DNA from: Citrobacter rodentium NBRC 105723 = DSM 16636
Lineage (GTDB): Bacteria; Pseudomonadota; Gammaproteobacteria; Enterobacterales; Enterobacteriaceae
Direction: 5' to 3'
NCBI RefSeq assembly: GCF_021278985.1
Contig: NZ_CP082833.1
Span: 1,116,001-1,180,000 of the forward strand
DNA: 64,000 nucleotides
The notes under the pieces are model-generated. The model was given only the letters and a program-made list of their open reading frames with translations. It was not told the origin of the DNA and did not search any database. The translations under genes were made by a program, and so were the position numbers. Of this stretch, positions 1 through 8,119 are shown one piece after another (positions within the stretch are counted from its first letter, which is position 1; each line of letters begins with the position of its first letter).

Positions 1-58
1 CTTCACCATCGAAAGCGGCGCAAAAGGCCCGGCAGCTGGTAACGTAAACAGCCTGTAA
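1..58 (+). CDS. cspA: Cold-shock protein CspA, C-terminal fragment
   Basis: Partial gene cut by the window start. The visible frame (codons from base 2, stop TAA at 56-58) encodes the last 18 residues, FTIESGAKGPAAGNVNSL, which match the C-terminus of CspA almost residue for residue. CspA is a cytoplasmic single OB-fold RNA chaperone induced on cold shock. Position next to glyS/hokA agrees with the E. coli cspA locus. The assignment to CspA rather than a CspB/G/I paralogue rests on the neighbourhood. Confidence 0.9.
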   Translation, partial: FTIESGAKGPAAGNVNSL

Positions 59-80
59 GCTTTAAAAGCTCAGAATTCAA

Positions 81-113
81 GATCCCTGCCAGCCGGCGGG
101 GATTTTTTTATTT
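81..113 (+). terminator. Rho-independent terminator of cspA
   Basis: An ATCCC/GGGAT stem with inner G-C pairs (82-90 with 95-103, loop AGCC) is followed directly by seven T residues, 23 bp after the cspA stop. This is a textbook intrinsic terminator separating cspA from the cueP promoter. Confidence 0.85.
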
Positions 114-148
114 TCTCCTGCCTTTGCATTTCTTTACCTCGTCCGGCT

Positions 149-179
149 TTGACCTTCCCCTTAGGGCAAGCTTTATAGT
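149..179 (+). promoter_or_regulatory. CueR-type copper-responsive promoter of cueP
   Basis: TTGACC (149-154) and TATAGT (174-179) are separated by 19 bp, the over-long spacer typical of MerR-family promoters. The spacer holds an interrupted dyad, CCTTCCCCTT..GGGCAAGC, which resembles CueR boxes at copA and cueO. Known biology: CueR activates copA, cueO and, in Salmonella, cueP. That CueR acts here is inferred from the architecture and the downstream gene. Confidence 0.75.
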
Positions 180-211
180 GATTTCCCTGTTTTTTACATG
201 GAATTAAAGCG

Positions 212-748
212 ATGTCCAGACTCCCTCTGTTGTTGACGCTGAGTATGTTTGCCAGCGGCGCTGTTTTTGCAGCCTCCCCGGAAACGGCTTTCCTTGCGGA
301 ACATGGCCTTGCCGGGAAAACCGTCGAGCAGATGGTCGATACCATTGACCAGACGCCACAGGCGCGTCCGTTGCCCTTGTCCGCCTCAGTAACCAGTACG
401 GCGCTGAAGCTCTCTTCCGGCGAGCAGGCGTCGCTACCGCTGGGCGAGAAGTTTTATCTCTCCTTCGCGCCTTATCAGCACCGGACGCATCCGTGCTTTA
501 ACCACAGCCTGAGCGGCTGCCAGGGTGAAATGCCTGAAACCACCTTTAATGTCAAAGTAATGGATAACAAAGGCGATGTGCTGCTTGAGAAACCGATGAA
601 AAGCTATCAGAACGGCTTTATCGGCGTCTGGCTGCCGCGCAATATTGAAGGGACTATCGAGGTCAGCTACAACGGGAAAACCGCGTCTCATGCTATTGCG
701 ACAAGAGAAGACAGTCAGACCTGCCTGACGGAACTACAGTTACAGTAA
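212..748 (+). CDS. cueP: Periplasmic copper-binding protein CueP
   Basis: 178 residues with an N-terminal signal peptide (about 1-20, cleavage near AVFA-AS). Three cysteines at 95, 103 and 171 (HPCF, SGCQ, QTCL) are one position off the copper-handling Cys96/104/172 known from Salmonella CueP. CueP binds copper in the periplasm, supports copper tolerance and can supply copper to periplasmic SodCII. The gene is a single unit behind a CueR-type promoter and is followed by a REP hairpin. E. coli K-12 lacks cueP, so its presence is one reason to place the genome near Salmonella/Citrobacter. The start has a weak GGA Shine-Dalgarno 9 bases upstream. Confidence 0.93.
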   Translation: MSRLPLLLTLSMFASGAVFAASPETAFLAEHGLAGKTVEQMVDTIDQTPQARPLPLSASVTSTALKLSSGEQASLPLGEKFYLSFAPYQHRTHPCFNHSLSGCQGEMPETTFNVKVMDNKGDVLLEKPMKSYQNGFIGVWLPRNIEGTIEVSYNGKTASHAIATREDSQTCLTELQLQ

Positions 749-761
749 TCGCGGTAATGAT

Positions 762-795
762 AGTGCCCGATAGCACTGCGCTTATCGGGCCGACA
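762..795. repeat. REP-like palindrome after cueP
   Basis: GCCCGATA (765-772) pairs with TATCGGGC (783-790) around a GC-containing loop, the usual enterobacterial REP/PU form. It lies just after the cueP stop and may act as a 3' mRNA-stabilising hairpin or weak terminator. Confidence 0.7.
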
Positions 796-878
796 AAACG
801 CTGATACAAAGAATAAAAGGGTGCATTGAGAATGCTTCGCACCAGAAAATGGCGGGGAATACACCCCGCCGGATGCTC

Positions 879-1031
879 TTACTGTTTCACTTCACAGGCT
901 AAAAATGCCGCCAGTTCATTATTGCCCTGTCTGATATGTAATTCGCATAATGAATCACGAACCATCCAGGTAAATAATAATATAGTGAGACATATCACTA
1001 TTAAACTGCATAATATACATTTTTGCGGCAT
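879..1031 (-). CDS. hokA: Type I toxin HokA (small membrane toxin)
   Basis: A 50-residue ORF starting MPQKCILCSLIVIC and ending LAACEVKQ-like (AAFLACEVKQ). It has a single hydrophobic segment (about residues 6-24), then RDSLCELHIRQ, the signature of the Hok/Gef family, and is very close to E. coli HokA. Hok proteins insert in the inner membrane and collapse the potential when translated. Expression is normally blocked by a Sok antisense RNA against the leader. The same frame is open upstream to 1175, compatible with an in-frame mok-like leader. The segment around 1060-1110 (AGAGG..GGCCTC) resembles Sok-target leaders. The cspA-glyS location is that of hokA in E. coli K-12, where an IS150 copy sits beside the gene; no IS is present here. 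Confidence 0.85.
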   Translation of the reverse strand: MPQKCILCSLIVICLTILLFTWMVRDSLCELHIRQGNNELAAFLACEVKQ

Positions 1032-1313
1032 CGCCAGCCTCCGGTGTTGATTTTCAACAGGTAAGAGGCTACCCTTATGGTGTTCATGCATAGAGGTGGC
1101 CTCACTTTGATTTATAGTCAGGTGGGGCTTTTCTCTGTCTGCCTTCTGGTGAATACCTGAGACACACAGTCTCAAGCACCCGCGCCTATTCTACTGCAAA
1201 TAGCGTTCTGGCCTTCGTTAATTTAATCCTAAAATATTCTCAGACGCTCAATGAAATAATCATTTATATTAATAAAGTCATTATTAATGGATCGTTTAAT
1301 GGATTCTTCGCGC
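1032..1313. other. hokA leader and AT-rich intergenic region before glyS
   Basis: There is no independent gene here. The first part (about 1032-1180) is the presumed hokA/mokA leader on the minus strand and, on the plus strand, the place where a Sok-type antisense RNA would be encoded. I cannot define its promoter or ends. From 1180 to 1313 the sequence is AT-rich with no clear signal until the glyS terminator. Confidence 0.4.
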
Positions 1314-1348
1314 ATAAAAAAACCTGCACGTTGGCAGGTTTTTTTATT
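1314..1348 (-). terminator. Terminator downstream of glyS (bidirectional form)
   Basis: AACCTGC (1321-1327) pairs with GCAGGTT (1334-1340). On the minus strand the stem is followed by a T run (A tract 1315-1322), and on the plus strand by TTTTTTT. It ends the glyQS operon. Confidence 0.88.
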
Positions 1349-1360
1349 ATTGGTTAACGC

Positions 1361-3430
1361 TTATTGCAGCAGCGAAATATCCGCCACGCGCAGGAACAAC
1401 TCACGCAGTTTTTCGAGCATGGTCAGTCGGTTAATACGCAGCTCTTTATCTTCTACGTTTACCATTACCTTCTCGAAGAAGGCATCGACCGGTTCGCGCA
1501 GTTCAGCCAGTTCCACCAGCGCTTCCTGGTAACGGCCTTCGGCAAAGAACGGCTCCAGCTTGTCGCGCAACACTACGACCTGCATTGCCAGAGCGATCTC
1601 TTCCGGCTCTTTCAGCGTCGCGGCGTTCACGCGCTCGTTCAGCGTTTCATCGGACTTAGCCAGAATGTTGGAAACACGCTTGTTCGCCGCCGCCAGCGCG
1701 GACGCCGCTTCCAGCGTGCGGAAGTGCGAAACGGCCTTCATGCGCGCGTCAAAGTCTGCCGGACGGGTAGGACGACGCGCCAGCACCGCCTGAATGGTAT
1801 CCACGCTGTAACCTTCGTCCTGATACCAGGCGCGGAAGCGGCCAAGCATAAAGTCGATCACATCATCCACAACGTTGGCGTTAGTCAGCTTATCGCCGTA
1901 CAGACGCGCCGCTTCTTCGGTGAGGGTCTGCAGATCCAGATTCAGGTTCTTCTCAACGATAATACGCAGTACGCCCAGTGCCGCACGACGCAACGCAAAC
2001 GGGTCTTTGTCGCCCTTCGGGTGCTGCCCAATGCCGAAGATACCCGCCAGGGTGTCCATTTTATCGGCGATCGCCACCGCACAAGCCACCGGGTTAGACG
2101 GCAGTTCATCACCGGCAAAACGCGGCTGATACTGCTCGTTCAGCGCCACGGCCACATCTTCCGCTTCGCCATCATGACGCGCGTAATGCATGCCCATCAC
2201 GCCCTGCGTATCGGTGAACTCGAAGACCATGTTGGTCATCAGGTCGCATTTGGAGAGCAGGCCCGCGCGGGTCGCGTGGTTGACGTCGGCGCCAGTCTGA
2301 CCGGCAATCCAGCCCGCCAGCGCCTGAATGCGATCGGTCTTGTCGCGCAGCGTTCCCAACTGCTGCTGGAACAGCACGGTTTGCAGACGCGGCAGATGAT
2401 CTTCCAGACGTTTTTTACGGTCGGTATTGAAGAAGAACTCAGCATCCGCCAGACGCGGGCGAACCACCTTCTCATTACCGGAGACAATCTGCTGCGGGTC
2501 TTTCGATTCGATATTGGCAACGAAGATAAAGTTCGGCAGCAGTTTGCCGTCGTTGGCGTAAACCGGGAAGTATTTCTGGTCACCTTTCATGGTGTAAACC
2601 AGCGCTTCAGACGGCACCGCGAGGAATTTTTCTTCGAATTTCGCGGTCAGCACCACCGGCCATTCCACCAGCGAGGTGACTTCTTCCAGCAGACTTTCGC
2701 TCAGATCGGCGTTACCACCTATTTTACGCGCCGCCTCAATCGCGTCCGCTTTGATTTTGGCTTTACGCGCTTCGTAGTCCGCAATGACTTTACCGCGCTC
2801 CAGCAGAATCTGCGGGTACTGGTCGGCGTTATCGATGGTGAACTGCGGCTCGCCCATAAAGCGATGGCCGCGAATCACGCGATCGGACTGAATGCCCAGA
2901 ATCGTCGCCGGGATCACATTGTCGCCCAGCAGCAGGGTCACAGTATGAACCGGACGCACAAAATGGACGTCAGACGCGCCCCAGCGCATCAGTTTCGGGA
3001 TTGGCAGTTTCGCCAGCGAAGCGGCAACCATATTCGGCAGTAGCGCTTCGGCGCTCTCGCCTTTCACATGCGCGCGATACAGCAGCCATTCGCCTTTGTC
3101 GGTGGTCAGACGCTCGGCCTGGTCAACGGTTATCCCGCAGCCACGCACCCAGCCTTCCGCCGCTTTGCTCGGCTTGCCTTCAGCATCGAATGCCTGGGCG
3201 ATTGCCGGACCACGCTTTTCCACTTCGCGATCGGGCTGGGATTCAGCCAGTTTCGCCACTTTCAGCGCCAGGCGACGCGGTGCGGCAAACCATTCAACGT
3301 TGCCGTGTGCGAGGCCGGCGTTATCCAGCTCCGCAGTCACGTTTGCAGCAAAGGACTCCGCCAGGCTGCGCAGGGCTTTTGGCGGCAGCTCTTCAGTGCC
3401 GATTTCCACCAGAAAAGTTTTCTCAGACAT
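1361..3430 (-). CDS. glyS: Glycine-tRNA ligase beta subunit
   Basis: 689 residues, the normal size for the bacterial glycyl-tRNA synthetase beta chain, beginning MSEKTFLVEIGTEELPP. GlyS pairs with GlyQ in an alpha2beta2 enzyme that charges tRNA-Gly. The beta chain carries the tRNA-recognition regions, including the C-terminal anticodon-binding helices. It lies 9 bp downstream of glyQ in the same operon and ends at an intrinsic terminator. The frame is intact and no unusual features were seen. Confidence 0.97.
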   Translation of the reverse strand: MSEKTFLVEIGTEELPPKALRSLAESFAANVTAELDNAGLAHGNVEWFAAPRRLALKVAKLAESQPDREVEKRGPAIAQAFDAEGKPSKAAEGWVRGCGITVDQAERLTTDKGEWLLYRAHVKGESAEALLPNMVAASLAKLPIPKLMRWGASDVHFVRPVHTVTLLLGDNVIPATILGIQSDRVIRGHRFMGEPQFTIDNADQYPQILLERGKVIADYEARKAKIKADAIEAARKIGGNADLSESLLEEVTSLVEWPVVLTAKFEEKFLAVPSEALVYTMKGDQKYFPVYANDGKLLPNFIFVANIESKDPQQIVSGNEKVVRPRLADAEFFFNTDRKKRLEDHLPRLQTVLFQQQLGTLRDKTDRIQALAGWIAGQTGADVNHATRAGLLSKCDLMTNMVFEFTDTQGVMGMHYARHDGEAEDVAVALNEQYQPRFAGDELPSNPVACAVAIADKMDTLAGIFGIGQHPKGDKDPFALRRAALGVLRIIVEKNLNLDLQTLTEEAARLYGDKLTNANVVDDVIDFMLGRFRAWYQDEGYSVDTIQAVLARRPTRPADFDARMKAVSHFRTLEAASALAAANKRVSNILAKSDETLNERVNAATLKEPEEIALAMQVVVLRDKLEPFFAEGRYQEALVELAELREPVDAFFEKVMVNVEDKELRINRLTMLEKLRELFLRVADISLLQ

Positions 3431-3439
3431 GGCCGCCTC

Positions 3440-4351
3440 TTATTTATCTTTATTGCACATCGGGAAGCCGAGGGCTTCACGGGAAGCATAGTAAGCTTCC
3501 GCCACGGCTTTGGTCAGGGTACGAATACGCAGAATGTAGCGCTGACGCTCGGTGACAGAGATGGCTTTACGCGCATCCAGCAGGTTAAAGCTGTGGGCGG
3601 CCTTCAGAATACGCTCGTAAGCCGGCAGCGGCAGCGGGTTTTCCAGCGCCAGCAGCTGCTGCGCTTCTTTCTCGTACTGCTCAAAGCAGGTGAACAGAAA
3701 GTCGACGTCCGCGTATTCAAAGTTATAGGTGGATTGTTCCACTTCGTTCTGATGGAATACGTCGCCGTAGGTGGTTTTACCCAGCGGGCCGTCGCTCCAG
3801 ACCAGGTCGTAGACGCTGTCCACGCCCTGAATGTACATCGCCAGTCGTTCCAGACCGTAGGTGATTTCACCGGTAACCGGCTTACACTCCAGTCCGCCAA
3901 CCTGCTGGAAGTAAGTGAACTGCGTTACTTCCATGCCGTTCAGCCACACTTCCCAGCCCAGTCCCCAGGCGCCCAGGGTCGGGTTTTCCCAGTTATCTTC
4001 CACGAAGCGAATGTCGTGAATGGTTGGATCCATTCCCAACTCTTTCAGCGACCCGAGATACAGCTCCTGAATGTTGTCCGGCGACGGCTTAATCACCACC
4101 TGGAACTGATAGTAATGCTGTAAACGGTTCGGGTTTTCGCCGTAGCGTCCGTCGGTCGGACGACGAGAAGGCTGCACGTAGGCAGTCGCCATCGGTTCTG
4201 GCCCCAGCGCGCGCAGGCAGGTCATGGGATGAGAAGTTCCCGCGCCGACTTCCATGTCCAATGGTTGAACGATGGTGCAGCCCTGGCGAGCCCAGTAATC
4301 CTGTAAGGTCAGGATCAAGCCCTGGAAGGTCCTGGTATCAAACTTTTGCAT
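3440..4351 (-). CDS. glyQ: Glycine-tRNA ligase alpha subunit
   Basis: 303 residues, starting [25 protein letters not shown], the standard GlyQ N-terminus. It contains the class II synthetase catalytic core (for example [16 protein letters not shown] near residues 39-54). It catalyses glycine activation with ATP and acts with GlyS. It is the first gene of the glyQS pair and overlaps nothing. The promoter probably lies in the short 4352-4445 gap. Confidence 0.97.
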
Positions 4352-4445
4352 ATTATTTCGTGCTGGATACGTGTGGATTTAAAGGAAGGGCTCAGTATAC
4401 CCGCTGACTGCAAGATATACAGTACGAAACGGGAAAAAGGCAGGC

Positions 4446-4748
4446 TTAACGCATGGAAAGATGTAAAAACTGCCCCTCCGCGTCGAAAGAGCAGACAAAA
4501 CTCTCTTTACGGAAGGTAGAACCGCGCATCTCATAGCTTCCCTGAAATTGCTCGAAGCCAGTAACGGCAATCTTCTGCGCGCCGGTGTTGTAACGTCGCG
4601 CCGCCTGCTCTTTACACAACGTCTCCATATCCAGCGTGCGCGTTGGGCTCATTTTGAGTTTTTGCGCCTTTTGCACCGGCGGCGACGTGGTGGCGCATCC
4701 TGCCAGCATCACAATGATGATTGCCGGAAAGAGAGGCTTGGTTATCAT
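4446..4748 (-). CDS. ysaB: Putative lipoprotein YsaB
   Basis: 100 residues with a lipoprotein signal: hydrophobic segment 5-15, then the lipobox LAGC with the lipidated cysteine at residue 18. The mature part contains two more cysteines (CKEQAARRY and VCSFDAEG). It matches the YsaB small lipoprotein that sits between glyQ and wecH in E. coli. Its function is not known. It shares the minus strand with glyQS but has a 94-bp gap, so cotranscription is uncertain. Confidence 0.85.
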   Translation of the reverse strand: MITKPLFPAIIIVMLAGCATTSPPVQKAQKLKMSPTRTLDMETLCKEQAARRYNTGAQKIAVTGFEQFQGSYEMRGSTFRKESFVCSFDAEGQFLHLSMR

Positions 4749-4922
4749 TTTCTTACCGCCTGATGGACTGGAAAGTTAAGTTGTTATTAAGCTGTATGGC
4801 AAAAGCATTTTGCGAATCCCGGCGGACCATCACAAGCTTTAGCGTACAATCTCAGATTTTTCCACCAGGACAGGCCGAAGAAATGCGGGTCTGACCTTTT
4901 TTAAACCAGATGAGAGGAACGG

Positions 4923-5918
4923 ATGCAGCCCAAAATTTACTGGATTGATAACCTGCGCGGGATCGCCTGTTTAATGGTGGTGATGATCCATACCACCACC
5001 TGGTACATTACCAATGCCCACAGCGTCAGCCCGGTTAACTGGGATCTCGCCAACATCCTGAATTCGGCATCACGGGTCAGCGTACCGCTATTTTTTATGA
5101 TTTCAGGCTATCTCTTTTTTGGTGAGCGCAGCGCGCAGAAGCGTCATTTCCTGCGCATTGAGCTGTGTCTGTTGTTCTACAGCGCCGTCGCGATGGCCTA
5201 TATCACGCTGTTTACTTCGATTAACGCGGAGCTCTCGTTAAAAAATCTGCTGCAAAAGCCGGTTTTCTATCATCTGTGGTTTTTCTTTGCCATCGCCGTC
5301 ATCTATCTGGTTTCTCCGCTGATCCAGGTAAAACAGATCGGCGGTAAAATGCTGCTGGCGCTGATAGTGGTGGTGGGTATCATCGCCAATCCCAATACCG
5401 TCCCACAAAAAATCGGCGGCGTTGAGTGGCTGCCGGTGAATTTATATATCAACGGCGACACCTTCTATTACCTGCTCTTCGGGATGCTGGGACGCGCGAT
5501 TGGCATGATGGAGACGCAAAAACGCGCTTTCACTGTGCTAAGCGGCGTGCTGTTTATCGTCGCCGTAATGATCATTTCTCGCGGCACGCAGCATGAACTG
5601 CAATGGCGCGGGAATTTTGCCGATACCTGGTATCTCTATTGCGGCCCGATGGTGTTCATCTGCGCCGTTTCCCTACTGACGCTGGTGAAAAACACGCTGA
5701 ACCGGCAGACCGTTCCCGGACTGGGCCTGATCTCCCGCCATTCGCTGGGAATTTATGGTTTTCACGCGCTGATTATTCACGCGCTGCGCACCAGCGGGCT
5801 CGACATTAAACGCTGGCCGCCGCTGGATATGCTGTGGATTTTCAGCGCCACGCTGGCCGGAAGTTTGCTGCTTTCCATGCTGTTGCAGCGGGTGGATACG
5901 CGCCGGCTGGTGAGTTAA
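4923..5918 (+). CDS. wecH: Enterobacterial common antigen O-acetyltransferase WecH
   Basis: 331 residues of the acyltransferase-3 family, an integral inner-membrane protein with about ten hydrophobic segments. The N-terminus IYWIDNLRGIACLMVVMIHTT carries the family motif with a conserved Arg/His. WecH adds O-acetyl groups to GlcNAc residues of enterobacterial common antigen. Length and position after ysaB match E. coli. It is a single gene on the plus strand with SD GAGGAA five bases before ATG, ending in a very strong hairpin. Confidence 0.92.
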   Translation: MQPKIYWIDNLRGIACLMVVMIHTTTWYITNAHSVSPVNWDLANILNSASRVSVPLFFMISGYLFFGERSAQKRHFLRIELCLLFYSAVAMAYITLFTSINAELSLKNLLQKPVFYHLWFFFAIAVIYLVSPLIQVKQIGGKMLLALIVVVGIIANPNTVPQKIGGVEWLPVNLYINGDTFYYLLFGMLGRAIGMMETQKRAFTVLSGVLFIVAVMIISRGTQHELQWRGNFADTWYLYCGPMVFICAVSLLTLVKNTLNRQTVPGLGLISRHSLGIYGFHALIIHALRTSGLDIKRWPPLDMLWIFSATLAGSLLLSMLLQRVDTRRLVS

Positions 5919-5920
5919 CA

Positions 5921-5960
5921 GGCAAACGCCCGGTCTGGACAGAGACCGGGCGTTTACAGG
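5921..5960 (+). terminator. Strong hairpin downstream of wecH
   Basis: A perfect 13-bp stem (5924-5936 with 5943-5955, AAACGCCCGGTCT against its complement) lies just after the wecH stop. The T tract is short (TTT), so it may terminate inefficiently or mainly protect the 3' end. Confidence 0.75.
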
Positions 5961-6035
5961 AAAAGATACTGCTTCAGGCAGAACGCCGTTTATAGCGGCG
6001 CAGTAAATAATAGCTCAGGCAATATAATAACAACG

Positions 6036-6398
6036 TTATTCCCTCTTGTTGCAACGATCCTCAGTCCGTATCACACGAACAAGCCCCAGTAAGCTGACAC
6101 ACAACGCCACTGGATAAAGCACCCTTTCGCCGGGCGTCAGCGGCGCATTGATGACCCCAACTAAAAGCAATCCGGTCATGACCAGCGCCATCAGTTTGCA
6201 TACGGAGATAAAGCGTTCGTCAATCTCTCCCCGCATAACCTCACGCAGATAAACCCAGGCGACAAACCAGACGGTTATAAAAACGCCAAGGAAATAGCCT
6301 TTACCGCTCAGTAACGGGCAGGCCCGCCAGAAACCGATGACATAAGTCAATGTGCCTGAAAAGAGTAACAACCATGAAATAAACGTTGAGCTTTTCAT
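6036..6398 (-). CDS. yiaB: Inner-membrane protein of the YiaA/YiaB family
   Basis: 120 residues from the ATG at 6398, chosen because AAGGAG lies upstream at good spacing; an in-frame extension to 6458 has no such site. Four hydrophobic segments form two repeats, the first containing CPLLSGKGYFLGVF as in E. coli YiaB. Function unknown. E. coli has tandem yiaA and yiaB between wecH and xylB, but only one copy is present here. The C-terminus is basic (RVIRTEDRCNKRE). Confidence 0.82.
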   Translation of the reverse strand: MKSSTFISWLLLFSGTLTYVIGFWRACPLLSGKGYFLGVFITVWFVAWVYLREVMRGEIDERFISVCKLMALVMTGLLLVGVINAPLTPGERVLYPVALCVSLLGLVRVIRTEDRCNKRE

Positions 6399-6531
6399 TG
6401 GGATCTCCTTATCCAGCTTAGCAAGATAAGGGATAACCCCAGGAAGGCGGCAGCACAAAATGGACTACACGCTGAAATTTCAGAATAAATTCATATAATT
6501 AAATTATGAATTAATCATTTATATAAATAGC

Positions 6532-6562
6532 AAAAATCTCTCCCGCCACCGGGGCGGGAGGG
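6532..6562 (-). terminator. Terminator of the xylAB operon
   Basis: CTCCCGCC (6540-6547) pairs with GGCGGGAG (6553-6560). On the minus strand the stem is followed by AGATTTTTGC. It lies immediately after the xylB stop. Confidence 0.85.
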
Positions 6563-6566
6563 ATAC

Positions 6567-8021
6567 TCAGGACATCAGCGGCAGAAGTTGTTGATAGAGA
6601 CGACGGAAAGTCTCACGACGCTGCTGATAATCCGCATGGCGCTGCGCATCGGGCCGGTGCGTTTGCTCCAGCGGAAGCTGCGGCAGCAGGTCGCTTAGCG
6701 GTTTTTCCGGGTTCATCGCGATCTGCGCCAGACGCGCGGCGCCAAGCGCGGGGCCGACGTCGCCGCCGGTGCGGTAATCAAGCTGTAGTCCGCTGATATC
6801 CGCCAGCATCTGCCGCCAGTACGCGCTGCGCGCCCCGCCGCCGATAAGGGTAATGCTCTGCGGTTTCACACCGCAGGCATGCACCACATCCATACCGTCG
6901 GCCAGCGCATAGCCCACCCCTTCCAGCACCGCGCGCGCCAGTTCAGCCGGACCGTGCTGATGCGTCAGGCCAAAGAACACGCCCTTCGCCTGTGGATTGT
7001 TATGCGGCGTGCGCTCCCCGGACAGGTACGGTAAAAACCAGACAGGATCGGCGCTGGTATCCGCCGTCTGCGCGGCGTCAAGCAACGCGGGGACCGTCTC
7101 CAGTCCGGTGAGTTTCGCCGCCCAGTCCAGGCAGGAGGCGGCGCTCAGCATCACCGACATCAGATGCCAGCGGCCCGGCAGCGCATGACAGAAGCTGTGT
7201 ACCGCGCTTTCCGGTTTGCTGAGAAAGCCGTCGCTGACGGCAAAATAGACGCCAGAGGTGCCCAGCGACAGCATGGCCTGATTCGCGTCAATCATGCCGA
7301 CGCCAACGGCGCCCGCCGCGTTATCGCCGCCGCCAGCGACAACCGGCGCCGCGGGCATTCCCCACGCCGTCGCGATCTCTGGCAGTAAGGTTCCGCTGAT
7401 GTCACTCCCCTCAAACAGCGCAGGCATATGGTCGCGGGTCAGACCGCAGGCTTCCAGCATGACATCGCTCCAGTCACGCTTTTCCACATCCAGCCACATG
7501 GTTCCCGCGGCGTCAGACATATCGCTGGCAAACTCGCCCGTCATACGCAAACGCAGATAATCTTTCGGCAGCAGCACCTTCGCCACCTGACGAAAAATCT
7601 CCGGCTCATGGCATTTCACCCAGAGCAGCTTCGGCGCGGTAAAGCCGGGCATCATCAGGTTGCCGGTGATGGCGCGGGACTGCGGCGCCTGCGCTTCCAG
7701 CAGCGCGCACTCTTCGCCACAGCGTCCGTCGTTCCACAGAATGGCGGGACGCAGAACGCGCTGCTGATCATCAAGCAGCGTTGCGCCGTGCATCTGCCCG
7801 GCAATGCCTAACGCTTTTACCTCGCTTAACGAATGCTGTTTGCCCAGCGCTTTGACGGCGCGATCTGTCGCCAGCCACCACTGTTCGGGGTCCTGTTCCG
7901 ACCAGAGCGGATGAGGACGGGAGACGGTGAGTTTTTCCGTTTGCGCTGCCACAACCTCGCCTTGCTCATTGAGCAAAATGGCTTTTACGCCCGAGGTGCC
8001 AAGATCGATCCCGATATACAT
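6567..8021 (-). CDS. xylB: Xylulokinase
   Basis: 484 residues, the E. coli XylB length. It is an FGGY-family sugar kinase that phosphorylates D-xylulose to D-xylulose 5-phosphate. The N-terminal MYIGIDLGTSGVKAILL is the phosphate-1 loop of the actin-like ATPase fold. The conserved IAGQMHGATLLD, around residue 75, includes the substrate-binding Gln-Met-His. The C-terminal ITLIGGGARSAYWRQMLADI is the adenosine loop. It is the second gene of the xylAB operon, separated from xylA by a REP pair. Confidence 0.97.
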   Translation of the reverse strand: MYIGIDLGTSGVKAILLNEQGEVVAAQTEKLTVSRPHPLWSEQDPEQWWLATDRAVKALGKQHSLSEVKALGIAGQMHGATLLDDQQRVLRPAILWNDGRCGEECALLEAQAPQSRAITGNLMMPGFTAPKLLWVKCHEPEIFRQVAKVLLPKDYLRLRMTGEFASDMSDAAGTMWLDVEKRDWSDVMLEACGLTRDHMPALFEGSDISGTLLPEIATAWGMPAAPVVAGGGDNAAGAVGVGMIDANQAMLSLGTSGVYFAVSDGFLSKPESAVHSFCHALPGRWHLMSVMLSAASCLDWAAKLTGLETVPALLDAAQTADTSADPVWFLPYLSGERTPHNNPQAKGVFFGLTHQHGPAELARAVLEGVGYALADGMDVVHACGVKPQSITLIGGGARSAYWRQMLADISGLQLDYRTGGDVGPALGAARLAQIAMNPEKPLSDLLPQLPLEQTHRPDAQRHADYQQRRETFRRLYQQLLPLMS

Positions 8022-8042
8022 AGGTGGGTTCCTTCAATGAAA

Positions 8043-8115
8043 ATGCCCGGCAGCGCGAAGCTCACCGGGCCTACAACAACCGTAGGCCGGGCCAACAGAG
8101 CGCCGCCCGGCGATA
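8043..8115. repeat. REP/BIME between xylA and xylB
   Basis: Two inverted PU-type palindromes lie in the intercistronic gap: GCCCGGCAGCGCGAAGCTCACCGGGC, with CGTAGGCCGGGC and GCCGCCCGGCGATAGCG beside it. Such elements modulate the stability of the upstream mRNA and can lower xylB relative to xylA. Confidence 0.75.
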
Positions 8116-8119
8116 GCGA

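Noticed and set aside
879..1175. A single 98-residue protein from the long frame
   Set aside because: The 50-residue HokA start at 1031 is conserved; the upstream 48 codons are more likely a leader/mok-like region.
1364..3043. 559-codon open frame on the plus strand opposite glyS
   Set aside because: It is the antisense shadow of glyS: rich in His, Arg and Gln as expected from a complement frame, has no domain signature, and glyS is fully conserved.
3068..4123. 351-codon plus-strand frame spanning glyS and glyQ
   Set aside because: Runs opposite two essential genes, no recognisable motif, no ribosome-binding site.
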